64,000 nucleotides of DNA from Sisyra terminalis (Eukaryota; Arthropoda; Insecta; Neuroptera; Sisyridae): assembly GCA_958496175.1 (NCBI GenBank), contig OY292274.1, positions 59,654,630 to 59,718,629 on the forward strand, given 5' to 3'. Positions 1 through 12,679 of this stretch are shown here, one piece after another. Position numbers and translations under genes: made by a program. The notes under the pieces were generated by a model that saw only the letters and a program-made list of their open reading frames with translations, was not told where the DNA came from and made no database searches. Position 1 is the first letter of the stretch. Every line of letters begins with the position of its first letter.

Positions 1-2666
1 CTGACAAAAAATAGGAACATTTTCATTGCCAAAAACCAATACTCCAAAATTGTATTCCACTAAAAAAGCGCCTATTATGCGTAACTTATGTCGCAAGTTG
101 ATTACCAGGCCTAATTGTCCTGATTTTGGATTCAAATCCTTATTGTGTTAATGTATATTTGTTAGGATTTTTTTCCCAAAATTGATGAAGTTTTCTTGAC
201 AAAAAGCTTTTATATATGGGACATTCCATGGTGACAGGTGGGACATTTGATTTTGAATTTCAACTAATTATGAGCTATAATTAGATGATTGAAACTAGTA
301 TAATCATAAAATGTGTCTCATATTATAGAAAAATAACCAATTAACAACATCACTTAATAAAAAAAATCTTTTTTTTCTTAGTTTCTTGTAATTGTCACTT
401 GAATTAGTGTGACTAGTGGGACACCAAAAAATACTTCTCTCTTACTATGGTGCACTTAAAGACAAATTTCAGTTCGAATACTAAATTTTCAATAGAGATT
501 TTCTTCCTTCTACTATATTTATCTCACATTATTTCATTTTCATCAAGTATTAGACTAATTACTTACATAGAAGAAATTAAAAAAAAAATTGTGACTGGTG
601 GGACAAGTACAAAATGTGTAAACAAAATTTTTCGTTAATGACACTTTTATATTTTTTCTATCTTTGTGTTGTTAATTGGGCAACGTATTGGTGGAGGTTT
701 TTGATGTAAAGTAGAATTTTATTTATTTCTATACATTTATATATTTTCGGTAACACAAGAATATCGTTTAGACTTAATTTTTTTCTATAATTTCCGAATA
801 AACACTAAATTAATTTTTATTCAATCATTATCCTTGAAGAATAAAGTCCAGTGTCTTACATTATTGGACTCTGATGATGTTGTCGTCAAAATGTTATTGT
901 TCTTCTGAATACAATGTTAAACTTGGTGAAATTAGTTATATGGTTAAAACCAATGTCGCTAACGGGAACAGAAACATGTGCTAACTAGTCCTCAAAAGTT
1001 AGCCAAACCAAAAAATCGATTTTTTATCGTTTTAGAAAAAAATCTTTTGGTATTAGTAAAATGTATACTTTTTATTATAAGTAAGGGCTAAATTTAAAAT
1101 AATAAGAGAAATTATTAATTCAAAGTCATTTTCCTATTTCTCATGGAATGCCCCATGTGATATGGGAATAACGTAATTTTACTCTGGAAAGGCAGGGAAT
1201 TTGTGATGATGTAAAAGCTGGATACCCTAAGTAAGTTGCGAGGTCTGTGTTCGAAAAACTTACATAAATTATTAGAAAAATTTTGGGGAATGTTTTTCTT
1301 TGTAGCCACCCTCATTGAGTCTGATATCAAATACCACAAAAAGGTTATACTTTTTGTGAAAAAAATAAACGTTTAATTCTTTTTATACTATTGAATATTA
1401 ATCTTTGGAATGTTTAGCTTTAAACATTTAAATTTTGCTTTACAAACATCTCAATTTTGTTAAACGTTAATGGAAATTTTTCGAAAGATATAAGATAATT
1501 ATCCTCCTACATATTACTAAATATTTCCAAAGTGTTCATTTCAAAAGTGGCTATAAAAAACAAGGCTCTTAACTTTAATTAATAACATTAGATTACGTTC
1601 CTAATTGAGTTTTAAATTTTGTTGCGATCGCAATGTTTTGAGCAAATGAGATTTTGCAAATATGGTCTCTTGAGAACTATAATCATAGTCCACTTAATAA
1701 GTATATAGTTTAAATGTAAGCGTAACACTGATAATTAGAAAACGATTTCCGATTACATATTTAGTAGAAAATTGGCGAAAATTGTAACTTTTTTTTTTCT
1801 CCTATGGGCTCTGTAATACAATGTTGTGATGTTGAAGATAGAAGTTAGTTTTGTTTAGTGTGTTGAGTCCATAACATAGGTAAGTAACAGGTCTTTGCGT
1901 TTATAAGAATCTGATATTGGTTACGTGTTTGTACGTTAGTGCCCCTTGCGTCCTGTTTTATATAGTCCGTGTGTCCGCCTTTGGAATGTAGTTTTCGCAA
2001 TGGCAATGTCCCGCGGCTCCTAACATGTTATTTATTTTTACTATCGCGCATTTAAATGGACAATATCATCCTACACATAGTTTGCAGCCAGTTCCTCTCC
2101 TTAACACGTACATTGGCCACATTTTGCCAAGCCACATGGCCACATGTTTCTCTTAGTATTTCGTGCAATCCTGATCATAACCTATTATCAATTATCTGTC
2201 CCATTATTAATCGAATTATCTCGTGCAATACGAAAATTTCATTTTATTGTAATTGTAAATTCGTGTAGGCATTTCGAATGAAATATACGATGACGACAAT
2301 ATCTCAATGTTACATTGTAGAACAATTGATCAACGAAAAACTTGTTTAACCACTATGATTTTAAAGTCTACATGCTCTTAATTGTGTAACAATTATTTCT
2401 AAACTCTAACTAGATTTCTTTCCTAAATTGCAAAGATGATATTAAAACTATCGGCGCAATTATCCTATTACCTTTATATCTATTCAATATCCCTGTTAGT
2501 TGCTCAATAGACACCACACCGACCATCTAACTTTTGGTTTTCAGATTCCATATATCATGAATACATTGAAAAGAAAATGAGTATCAACACAATTTAGGGA
2601 AAAAACCGACAGTAGAAAATTCTTATCACACACTACTCTATAATAACAGAAAATTCTATTCATAAT
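1..2666. other. Non-coding AT-rich region, no gene seen
   Basis: No ORF here reads like a conserved protein. A 14-base motif, GTGAC(T/A)(A/G)GTGGGACA, occurs near 231, 409 and 591, about 180 bases apart, which suggests three decayed copies of a tandem repeat. The rest is unique-looking AT-rich sequence, possibly part of a very long warts first intron. Confidence 0.5.
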
Positions 2667-3365
2667 CAGTGGCGTAGCTAGGTAACCAAGGGCCCTGGGA
2701 CTAATTAAAAAATGGGGCCCCACTTCTATGTAAACTGATTAAGTTTTATCAAATAAAAATATGAAAAATACAATTACTTTAAAAATGCTTAGCTACTTAA
2801 GCTCTTTTTTGTGCACTGCAGGGCAGGTAATAAAAATATTAAACAGTATCAACATAAATTACAATTAATACTTGGTATAGGTTTGGCTAATAAAACCAAA
2901 TAGAGAAAATTCAAGGGTTTATTATATAAAGGTCGGACCTACCAACTGACTAAATAACAATTATATTTACAATTTAGTTTTCGCAAAAGTATCAATGACT
3001 TCGTTTAAATCCAGGCTTGATGCGGTTTTGTTTTCAATTGCTATTAGCGATAAATATCGGAGTCGAGTTTGGCCCATATTATTTCTTAAATAATATTTTA
3101 TTATTTTTAATTTGCTAAATGACCTTTGAGCTGCTGCAGAAGTGACAGGAATTGTAAAGAATAATAACATCGCCGTAAATACTTCCGTTAGGTCGCATTC
3201 TAGCACTTCATATTTGCTCATTATTTCCTTACATAATTGGTGAACTTCCAACTGGATTTCCAAAAGTTCAATTCGATCGAGATTTCTGATAAGGATTCGA
3301 GGGCCCCTTGAGCTTGAGGGCCCCGGGGCACTGCCCCGCCTAGCCCCTAGGTAGCTACGCCACTG
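2667..3365 (-). mobile_element. hAT transposon fragment with transposase C-terminus
   Basis: The element is bounded by imperfect terminal inverted repeats, CAGTGGCGTAGCTAGG at the left and its complement TAGCTACGCCACTG at the right. The flanking 8-mers TTCATAAT at 2659-2666 and 3366-3373 are identical, the 8-bp target duplication typical of hAT elements. On the minus strand, 2967-3263 encodes about 98 residues with the hAT C-terminal dimerisation signature (SAAAQRSFSKLKIIK, then LRYLSLIAIEN), as in ZMYM1/52-kDa-repressor-like transposases. The rest of the transposase is missing, so this copy is a non-autonomous internal deletion. The perfect target duplication suggests a fairly recent insertion. 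A sister copy lies at 56326-57036 in the opposite orientation. Confidence 0.88.
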
Positions 3366-3514
3366 TTCATAATATAAAAAAAATTACGGGGAAATTATTG
3401 GTATAAAAATTGCTTGAACGATTTTCCTCAATTATAGGCTACTAGTTATAGGCTACTTACATGTTAAATTTGCAAATGATTTAAATAGGCAAGAGACCAT
3501 TGGGGTCATGATTA

Positions 3515-4140
3515 AAGTGACCATACGTCCCGCTTTCGGGCTTTGTGTCCCGCTGTCCCCGAAGAACCTAAAAATGTCCCGTTTTGAGAAAAAGTGACCT
3601 GTAATAGGTATTAATTCATCTATCATACCTATTGTACCATTATACCTATAGTGTAAAACTCATAGGCCATAAACCTATAGTACATGGATAAAAATCATAC
3701 AAAAATAAGTATCTACAAATTTTAGCTAGTTATCGCTGCCACAAGTGCGGGAATCGGCAATAAATGGACCCCAAATATTATTATCTTAATTGTTAAAAGC
3801 TATTCTTATAACAAAGGGTAACATAAACAAATCGTGTCAACAGTTTCATTCATACTTAAAAACCAAACCGGATACTTTAAAGCAAATTTGTGGATCCAAA
3901 AAATATAGAAACCCAGTCGAATAATTTACCTACTCTATTATTAAATTATTATTACAATATTGTCTAAGTTTTTTTGTCATCATTTTTTAAATATTTTTTT
4001 TATTCTAATAAAGAAGCACTGAGCTTTACTATATTTCAAGTGTTGTCATTTTACGCAAAATTATAATATGGTTTTCCAGTTTTCGTATTAAAATTTACAG
4101 GTGTCCCGCTTTGAAGCAAAAAAATTATGGTCACGTTAGT
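3515..4140. mobile_element. Putative MITE with GTGACCATA termini
   Basis: The left edge reads TAAAGTGACCATACG and the complement of the right edge reads TAACGTGACCATAA, giving a short terminal inverted repeat. A GTCCCGCTTT motif lies just inside both ends, and GTCCCG is repeated several times near the left end. No coding sequence survives. Which DNA transposon superfamily it belongs to cannot be decided by eye. Confidence 0.5.
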
Positions 4141-4609
4141 CATGATCTCCCTGGGGTTTTGACGTATAACAATTAAATTAAATTTCTTAAAGTAATATAA
4201 TACTTTCTTTAATTATGTTTATTATTGTAATCGAATTGGAGCCTTTCGACTCACCCTTATAAACAAAGAACTTTTTTTTTTTGGAAACCAAGGAAAGTTT
4301 AGGATACTTTCCATTGTTAATTTTTTCTAAGTTATAACGAATGGGGCAAAAGTCCCGCTACTATTTTGATTGCCTGTAAATTTGTTCAAAGAAAAAATAA
4401 GCAGGTTTGATTATCATAAAAAAATTATTTGGTCTTAACATTTTTTTCTGTTGATGATTGAAAAATTATATTGGTTAATTGTTTTTTTTTCAATCATAAC
4501 GAAAAAAATATAAAAACCAAACTGGGGGGCTAAAAGGGCAAATATACAAGCTAATTAAAATGAAATTTCCAAGATACATTATAATAATAATCAATAGTTA
4601 TCTCAAAGA

Positions 4610-5650
4610 GCGCCAATTTTGTGTGCAAATCAAAAATTTCAAAGATTCATTAAGGCTGAAGTTCCTCAAGAGTCTATTATGGGACCTATTCTATTTATAC
4701 TATATATAAATGATATCCCGTGAACACCCGAAACTTTCCTTTCCTATATCCTGACGATACAGCAAATTTTTGCATCCTCCTGGAGAGCTAATACAGTGAC
4801 CAACAGAATAATCAAGGCCTTAAAAAGAATAATGATTTTTTTTACAAAATGGAAAATAAAGGTCAATGACAACAAAACTGAAGCTATCTTATTCACTAGA
4901 AGAAGACCCAACAAGCATAAAAAGATATTAATAAATGGGAAAAATATAGAATGGGCAAAAACAGTTAGATACTTGGGGATGTAACTGGATTCCAGACTCA
5001 ACTTTGCTGAACATATCAAACTATCTAAAAACAAATTAATGGCCCGAACTAACATCTTATATCCATTGCTAAATAGACAATCAAGGATGTCTACCAGCAA
5101 TAAATTAACAATTTATAAAACAGTGCTTAGACCAGTACTTACATATTCATGTCCAGTCTGGAGTTCAGTAAGCAAAACCAAGTATCTGACAATACAAAGG
5201 GTCCAAAATATATTCCTAAGAATGCTGGGAAACTACCCAGGCAAATACAAAGTACACGATAAACATGAGGAATTACAGATACTATCGCCAGATTTATATA
5301 TCCTCGCTTTGTCGCGGAAATTCTAGACAAATTGTAAAAGTGGGCCTAGCCAAATAATTAGAAGTATCAGTAACTACACCCTCGATGACCTACTCCAAAA
5401 ATACAGAAAATACAAACATAAAAGATTAAGACATATGTTCTTATAACAAAATAAAAGCAGGAACAATATTCGGGTTTTTTTAAGACTTGCCAACTATTTT
5501 TCCACAACTACAATATCGTAAACTAATCTCTATCCTAGATCAGGATCTACAGACGCTGCTTGAATGCTTTATGCAAGGTACATCACACTTAAAGTTAGAA
5601 ACAAATTGTCAACAAAGTATTTGTATATATATATTATAAGAGCAATAAAT
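4610..5650 (+). pseudogene. Degenerate Jockey-like non-LTR retrotransposon (reverse transcriptase)
   Basis: Translated pieces match the reverse transcriptase of Jockey/I-type LINEs. Around 4650-4720 the reading gives VPQESIMGPILFILYINDIP, the conserved GxPQGSxLxPxLFxLYxNDIP block, and the bases after it echo a decayed YADDTA catalytic box. From 4796 to 4984 comes FFTKWKIKVNDNKTEAILF, the usual W..xVNxxKTxAI box, ending in an in-frame stop within RYLGM*LDS. From 5039 to 5326 comes the thumb region (KLTIYKTVLRPVLTYSCPVW). Several stops and frameshifts make it inactive. A TA-rich tract near 5620-5650 may be the 3' tail. No endonuclease or gag region is left, consistent with a 5'-truncated insertion. 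Confidence 0.85.
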
Positions 5651-6330
5651 TTTATTTTATTTATTATCGGTTAAATGATGGCCGCGATTCGCTATGCAAT
5701 TCTCGGCTCTTTTCAAGACATTTTTCATGACATTCTGTAACATTTCAGGCTGAATTTCTTCAATTTCGTGACGAATATTGTCTTGTAAACATCCAGTCCC
5801 AACTTAATAGTGACCTTAGGAGCGAATTGGCCAAAAGAATAATACAACTTCGAGGGACACATGTGTTTAAAAATATCTATGTACGTTTAAAAAACGCACT
5901 TAATTTGTTACAATCAAACATAAGTGTGAGAAATTAATTATATCCATAAAGATAAATAAAAATGTTGAAATATTACCGATATCAATTACTTTCGTTATTC
6001 AATTTTAAGTGATACGAAGTTCACCAGGTCCTCTAGTAGATTCCAATTTATCTATAGTAATTAAACATAAGTTACCAAAAATTCAATTTTTTTCGCTATA
6101 AAAAAAGTTCTAGTAAAAAGTCGATTTACGACCCTTTGCAGCTCCGAAATAATTAATTTAGATCTCAGAGTATTATACAACTAGATAAATCCAAAGAATA
6201 ACAAAATTCAAATGCCACATATTTCAATCGGGAGGAAAAAGGAGAGAAGTTGCATCGTTTTCCCATGATATCCAACTGACCAAATGAAAAATTACAAAAA
6301 TTCGTAACAATTATCAAAATAAATAAGGTA
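5650..6330. other. Non-coding spacer
   Basis: AT-rich sequence between the LINE remnant and the next transposon. I see no conserved reading frame or repeat in it. Confidence 0.4.
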
Positions 6331-6335
6331 TATAC

Positions 6336-7328
6336 CTTAATAGTCACCAAATTTCGTTCCCAAGCTTAATTTCGCCCCCTTGGGTATCTTTTTTTCTAAA
6401 TAACGCCACCTAGTTTTTATAATTTGAATTTAAAGTCACTTAAGTCAGACAATCATTTCAAATGTTAATGGTGAAATGTTGGGTCTGTGTCAAGATATTT
6501 AAAAAAATAAAAAACTTGTCATGGTAAGTTTTTGATTGAAATACTATCGATAAGGTTTAAATGGTGATGTTCTTGAATTATTTAAACGAAATTTTGCCAA
6601 AATTTGATGTTATCGCTTAAAATTAAATCGATTATATTTTCATTTAGGTTATGACATGCGTTTTTGGTTGAATACATGTTGTCAACACAACTGGCAAATT
6701 CCTAATATCGTCCCCTTACATAAGCCTAATATCGCCCCCGGGACGACATTGAGATTACTTCGTTATTCGGCAGTTGTATTTTTTCAACAATCATTTTTTC
6801 AATAAAATATTTAGTGTGGACGAAACAGGGATCAGCACCATGATAAAATGGGAGAAAAGTGGATAGGATGCACAAAATGTTTCCAATGGATGCATGAGAA
6901 TTGTGTTGAAAATCCAGGGCTTAACTTCATCTGTTCAATTTGCTTAGAGAATTAAAATTACTTAAAGTTTAAACTATAGGTACATCAATGATTAATAAGT
7001 CTGATTAGATATTGTTATTATTATGATTTTACTAATAATTATATATTGTTAAAAATATAGTTTATGTTTATGTAAGTCCTGATTATTGTGATCTCAATAT
7101 CGTCCCCGGGACGTAATTAGGTGCCCAAAAAATTATTTTCAGAATGTCTACTTTTTTGTAAAGAATATTTTTGTATAAATAATAAAAAATTTAACAGATT
7201 TTTTTTATTTTAAATAATAAAGAAATGTTACAACTAAACTTTGACGTTATATTTATTCTTTTAATCGCAACATTTTTTTCAAAATTTGTATTTTTCAAAA
7301 AGGGGACGTTATTTGGTGACTCTACCTT
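6336..7328 (+). mobile_element. DNA transposon remnant with PHD-finger transposase tail
   Basis: The ends form inverted repeats: AGTCACCAAATTTCGTTCCC on the left and, as complement of the right end, AGTCACCAAATAACGTCCCC. A GTCCCCGGGACG-like motif with flanking AATATCG recurs at about 6711, 6732 and 7097, which may be subterminal transposase-binding repeats. A frame from 6848 to 6955 encodes KWIGCTKCFQWMHENC, then FICSICLEN and a stop. This is the second half of a PHD zinc finger (CxxC, HxxC, CxxC), as found at the C-terminus of many pogo/Tigger-like DDE transposases in insects. The catalytic domain has been deleted, leaving a non-autonomous copy. Confidence 0.65.
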
Positions 7329-7329
7329 A

Positions 7330-8700
7330 CCTTATTGAAATTGTTTTTTACTTAACAATTTTGGACAAGGCATCCAAGATATTCAGGTAGCTAATTTTGG
7401 TTCTACGTAATAAAAATCTACTCAGTATTTATTAACTCGCATTGTAATGAGGCAAAAAACTGTTTTTAAAGGTACAGAGAAAATAGAAAATAACTGTGCA
7501 AGTATTATTGTGGAGTGAAGTATAAATACAGTGAATTAAGTTATTTTCTAGGAGATGGAATAATTCATTAGACATTCCTGCATTTAATGACACAGATCAA
7601 TTGAGCAAAGACAAATGATAAATACGATCGAAACAATAAGAATATGAAAAGCAAGATGAATAAAATGTTCCGTTGGCACATGGCCAACACATATAAAATG
7701 TAACACAAATTTAATCAGCATACTAAAATAAATTTTGAAGGATTGAACAAAGAAATGAAAAAAAAAAAAAAAAACGAAGTAATGCAGTCGATATTCTCGC
7801 GTTTGCTTTATTAAAATAAAAAGCCGAGATCCAACTGCCACTGACGAAAGACTGCTGATTATATTTTGATGTTATCATTGGTACAACAAAGTGTTGTTTT
7901 TTATTGCCTCCCGCAGTTCTCAAGAGATAAAGAAAAGAAGAAAAAACAGGGGCAATATCTGTAATATGCTGTGATATTCAGAAGACAGACGAAGAGGCGC
8001 AGTCGACACGTTATTTTATTTTTTCACTAGACTACATTATAATCTATCATTCTAATCTAAAACCGGTAGCTGCTGGAAATATAATGAGCATCCACATCAT
8101 CCTCAGAGGCCACAATTCAAAATTTTAACATTTCATAATTACTACCTTTAGTAATTTGTGCCAGCTTGAACGCAAATATATTATACCCGCTGTTCATCTC
8201 TATCTATTTAGATTATAATTTCTTTTACGATGCAACGACATTATTTCCTCATCAACGTAGGTACTCGAATAATTATTTCTAGCTCTTTTTACTAGGTACT
8301 CTACATACCAGCTATTATACTCTGTTTGATATTAATTGTAATTTAACTTGCTATCCCCATCAGACAAATTGGTACATTAAAAATTATTAATTTATAATTT
8401 TGAAACATATATTCTAGTATACAGTATACTTATACTTCGACAAAATCAAAAATATTTTTTTAGAATATCAGGAATTTGAACAGGATTGCTATTAATAGCC
8501 GAAATTGCTATTAAAATGGCCGAAACATTGCAGAATTGATAACACTGATCAACAAAATTTTGTAACAAGAAAAGTAAGCAGTAATTTCGAAATATCTACA
8601 AAACCTCTCCACAAAATCATATGTATATTAATTTGAGTAGGTCTAGTTTCCGTGATATTTTGTAACAATGTCTGTGGTGTTATGAATATTTTGGGAATAC
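7330..8700. other. Non-coding spacer
   Basis: No conserved frame or recognisable repeat. A poly-A/T run at about 7758-7774 and low-complexity sequence produce spurious ORFs on the minus strand. Confidence 0.4.
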
Positions 8701-8714
8701 AATGCAAAATTAAA

Positions 8715-9491
8715 GAGTGGCGTTTATTTATTGATGCTTCAAAATGAAGCTTAAAGGCAGTTTTGTTACAATGGTAATAATCTTCCCTCTGTACCGGTAG
8801 GTTATAGGGCTAACATGAAAGAATCCTATGAAACAATGAAATTTCTTTTAGAAAAGATTAAATATGATGAACATAAATGGAATTTGGAATTTGCAGAGAT
8901 TTAAAAGTTGTTGCCCTTTTATTAGGATTGCAACTTGTGTATACAAAATTTTGTTGTTTTCTTTGTGAATGGGACAGTAGGGATAGGGAAAACCTTTACG
9001 CTAAAAAAAACTTTGTGAAAGCAATGGATAAAAATGGCGCTAGATTTCAATACCTAAAAGAAAAATTCCCTAAAATCAGTGACGCTAAGATTAAAGAAGG
9101 TGTGGTTGTAGGTCCTCAAATCAGGCAAGTGATAAAAGATGATATACTTAAAGAACAACTCGATGGTCCAGAAAAACCAGCTTGGAAAGCACTTATAAAA
9201 AACACTGATTTTTTTCTTGGAAATCACCGATCAAATGACTATAAAACTATTGTCGAGGAACTTTTAGAGAATTATAAGGCATTAGGCTGCAATGTGTCCT
9301 TAAAAATACATTTTTTACATTCACATTTAGACTTTTTTCCCCCAAACTTCGGTGCCGTTAGTGATGAACACGGGGAAAGATTCCACCAAGACATTTTTAC
9401 CATAGAAAAACGATACCAGGAAAAATGGAGTCCAACTATGTTGGCAGATTATTGCTGGGGATTACAGAGGGACGTTCCTGACTCAAAATAA
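8715..9491 (+). pseudogene. Decayed copy of an arthropod repeat-associated protein
   Basis: From 8877 to 9491 an open frame of about 200 residues includes VALLLGLQLVYTKFCCFLCE, FLGNHRSNDYKTIVEELL, LKIHFLHSHLDFFPPNFGAV and SDEHGERFHQDI. I recall this protein type as present in very many copies in arthropod and cnidarian genomes; its function is unknown to me and it is probably transposon-encoded. Upstream, the same protein continues in other frames: EWRLFIDASK then a TGA at 8743, and VGYRANMKESYETMKFLLEK before a frameshift near 8880, where GGAATTT is directly duplicated. One stop and at least two frameshifts make it a pseudogene. No terminal repeats were recognised. Confidence 0.6.
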
Positions 9492-11030
9492 AGGAGAAAA
9501 TCATAAGAAAGTACATATATTAATATTATAACGTTGATAAAAATTTAGTTTTTGTTAAAATAATTTATAATTTAAGAAAAGTAAAAAGAATCATATTACA
9601 ATAAAACTATTCGTATCTAAAATTTTAGACTACTAATTCTACTCAACTTGACCTTATTCCTAACAGAATCAGCCAAAATTTTTCTTGTTACACAGAAAAA
9701 AAGTTTTTTTGTTATTCAGTGTAATCTGCGTTAGTAGCATTCCTGTCCAAATTTCTGATATTCTAAAAAATTTCATATGACAACTATGGATGATAATTTC
9801 AATATCAAAAATAAATTAAAAAAAAAACATTAAAAGTTTTCGAAGTTCTCAAATCGACAATTTATAAATTCTGCAATCCCTTACATAAATAATGCACATC
9901 CTGATTTTGATTTGTCAATTAGTTTCGACCCAAACCGAAAATTCCATTAAAGACAACTATTAAGGGGACCGGAAAGTATTCCGGTTTTTTTCAATATACA
10001 ATTAAAACACAAAATTTTCTAATAACTTTTGATTTTAAATCAATGATACAATCAGTCTCAATAGTATCAACGTTTTGACATTTAGTGTGCAAATTTTTAA
10101 TGCCATATTAGTAAAAAATCAATTATTACTAAAGACAATATCAAAAAATTACATTTTGAACATTATTTAAACTTTCAATTTTTTTACCACTTAGTAAAAG
10201 TGGTATCGATTGAAATAAATAGAAATCCAATGAACTATAATGGGAACGGCAATATCATCTCCCCTTAAATAAATAGATTTTTCCAGGGCTTTTCTTCTGC
10301 AAAAGAGTCTTGCATTACCGTGTTGCAGCATAGAATTTTACCTGTTAACAATTTTTGGACATTTAAGGGTATTTGGCCGATCCATTAAGATTGAATATGA
10401 TTATTTGCCAGCAGATTTTCTGGCATACATTTGGCACCATTCCCCCCCCTTAACTTTGTATTGGTTAAATTTTTTGTCATATTTCCGTTGGTACGAATTG
10501 GCGAAATGAAAATTATCGAATTTAAACTTAAAAAAACTCATTTGGCATTAATAAACATCTAATGCACTTAAGTAAACATTGAAAATGATTTTCGTAACGA
10601 CTTTGCGTTACTATTCTGTGAATCTTGAAGAGAATACAATACCAAATTTATATTCCTTCGGGTTTTTGGTCCTACCATTTCAATATAGATTTCGGAATAA
10701 AAAATATTTTGTAATTTGTACTAAGTTGATAAATGACTATCATAAAATGACTTTAGTACCACTTTGAAATAACTTATAAGCAAATAAATGGCAATTGGTT
10801 TAAAAATGAGATTATTTTCCGGTATACCTAATATTTGGATATTTATTTCTTGTACATTTTGTCTAATTATAAATAAATCGTTATAAATGAAAATTGATAA
10901 AGTTCACTCTAAAAGGGACATTTTATTTGCTTGCTAAAAGTATAATTAATAAATTTATAATACGCCGATGCTTCCCAAGGCTGTACAAAAGTTCACAAAC
11001 CTAATTTCGTTTGAAACCGAGTCTCTTTAC
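9492..11030. other. Non-coding spacer
   Basis: AT-rich sequence with no conserved reading frame. A short C-run (10441-10449) and a GGGGACCGGAAAG motif near 9964 are the only non-AT-rich spots. Confidence 0.4.
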
Positions 11031-11280
11031 TGTTTATATAGTAAATAAAATATATTGTGGTCGTATTTATGTAATATAATTTACAAAAGTAAACTATAAA
11101 CATAAATTAGAACAAAAGTTAAAACAAATGAATTACTAACGTATTGCCCATATACGTAGTTCGATTGCCAGGCAATCTTTCATCAATGGTCATCAAGTAG
11201 TATTAGGTCACTCCGTAACTGCTATATGAGGTACAGTAGTAATATAGTTATATTTTACTATGTTATAAACGTCCAAAAAC
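11030..11280 (-). mobile_element. Foldback/MITE copy, hammerhead-like family (degenerate)
   Basis: This stretch shares the outer sequence TAAAATATATTGTGGTC and the inner block ACGTATTGCCC with the elements at 28.75-29.27, 43.5-44.1 and 48.0-48.7 kb. Read on the minus strand it holds a decayed hammerhead core: TTGATGA (11180-11186), a stem built from GATTGC and GCAATC, and GAAC in place of GAAA (11159-11162). Core mutations make activity unlikely. Only one arm of the palindrome is visible. Confidence 0.55.
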
Positions 11281-12224
11281 CAAAAGAAATATCCTAGGAT
11301 TATCCTAATCCTACATTAGATTCTTTTTGAAAATATTATTTTTTTTAAGATAAACAATTGGCATGGAACGATACTTTTTCATAATCAATGTTTGTCTTTA
11401 TTTAATGTATTATCGAGTACTTCAATGAATATTTAGAGAGGAAATCAGTTCATTTCCTTTGCAAACATTTTAAAAAAATAAACAATTTAACCAATCAATA
11501 TTGCATAGGCAATGGGTCATTGCTTATCTAAAGCGGATTTAACTTATAATGTTAGTTATAAGTTTCATTAAATTTAGTTGATAGACAATAGAAAATATCC
11601 TGTGCAATGTTGGTGGCCTAAGTTGCCTATTTTTCCAATGTTTTTCAAATGAAGAAAATCATTACTTATACGGAAGACTCATTATTTATGATATCCTTAT
11701 ATTGAAAAAAAAAATTCATTCCAAATTTCGTATAATTTTAGCAACACTCGTAAGATGAGGTGTTGTAATTAAATTTTTATAAACGAGTACTAAGCAAAAT
11801 ATTTGCGATAAATTTTAACGATCCTTGTTGAAAATGTTAAGAGTTAAAAGACAAAAAACGTAACGAATGTATTGCATATAATTTAATACAAATAAATCGT
11901 ATTATCTAGTTCCTGCTATACATCTACAATACATATAAACTATTATCGCCAGAAATGATTAGATTTATCGAAAAAAAAATCTGGAAACTTGTGAAACCAA
12001 AGCACACATTCTTAATTATGTTTTCTAATTTATGAATAAGAAATCATTCATAAATTACACTAGATCCTTTGGAATAGGGAGTGCTATATTTTTTTATTTT
12101 ATTCCTCAACACAAATTCCCTGCTTTTCCAGGCCAAAATTCTCTTATTCATTGATCTTAGCTGGTAAAATACTTCTTGGCTTAAGATTGATCAATTTTGT
12201 GAAATATTATAAAATGTATTAAGT
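11281..12224. other. Non-coding spacer
   Basis: No gene, tandem repeat or terminal inverted repeat recognised. Confidence 0.4.
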
Positions 12225-12400
12225 TTACTGGTGGCCGAGTGGTCAAGATGGCCGCTCTAAAACTTATAGATGTTGGATTCGACTCTCGTATCGAATACAT
12301 TTTTGATATTTCTCGATTTACGAATATTTATTAACCCTTGAGTCACTAAAGATTTTACTAGTTATAAAGCTACAGTAAATACCAATTAAAGAAAATAGAG
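12225..12400 (+). mobile_element. tRNA-derived SINE, copy 1
   Basis: An internal RNA polymerase III promoter is visible. The A box TGGCCGAGTGG is at 12232-12242 and the B box GGATTCGACTC at 12275-12285. The GGCCGAGTGGTC context resembles a leucine or serine tRNA head. The head is followed by a non-tRNA body and tail (TTATTAACCC, then GAGTCACTA, then GTTATAAAGC) ending near an A-rich run. A second copy at 22240-22413 has the same head and the same tail blocks, so this is a dispersed retroposon and not a tRNA gene. The head cannot fold as a full tRNA. Confidence 0.78.
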
Positions 12401-12679
12401 TTTATTCAATTGAGCTAATTATTCAACGTACAAATTATAAAATATGCTTATTTACGATGGCACCTTCATCTTTTCGAATTGAAACACTAATCAAATAATG
12501 AAAATAAAATAAAATAATAAATGCGAAAAATCTAGTTTTAGCATTTCAATTTTTTGTGCTTGTTTATTCCGATTTTTGGAATTTGGCAAAAAATTTGGCA
12601 ATTTTTTGGATCTTGTGATATTATATAAAACTGGGTTGTATTCTTTCACCGAAATTATAACCAGCAAATTTGTATTCTT

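Noticed and set aside
4744..5100. 118-codon minus-strand ORF
   Set aside because: Antisense shadow of the reverse-transcriptase remnant.
12225..12310. Functional tRNA-Leu or tRNA-Ser gene
   Set aside because: A and B boxes are present, but the arms do not pair and the same SINE tail follows in both copies.
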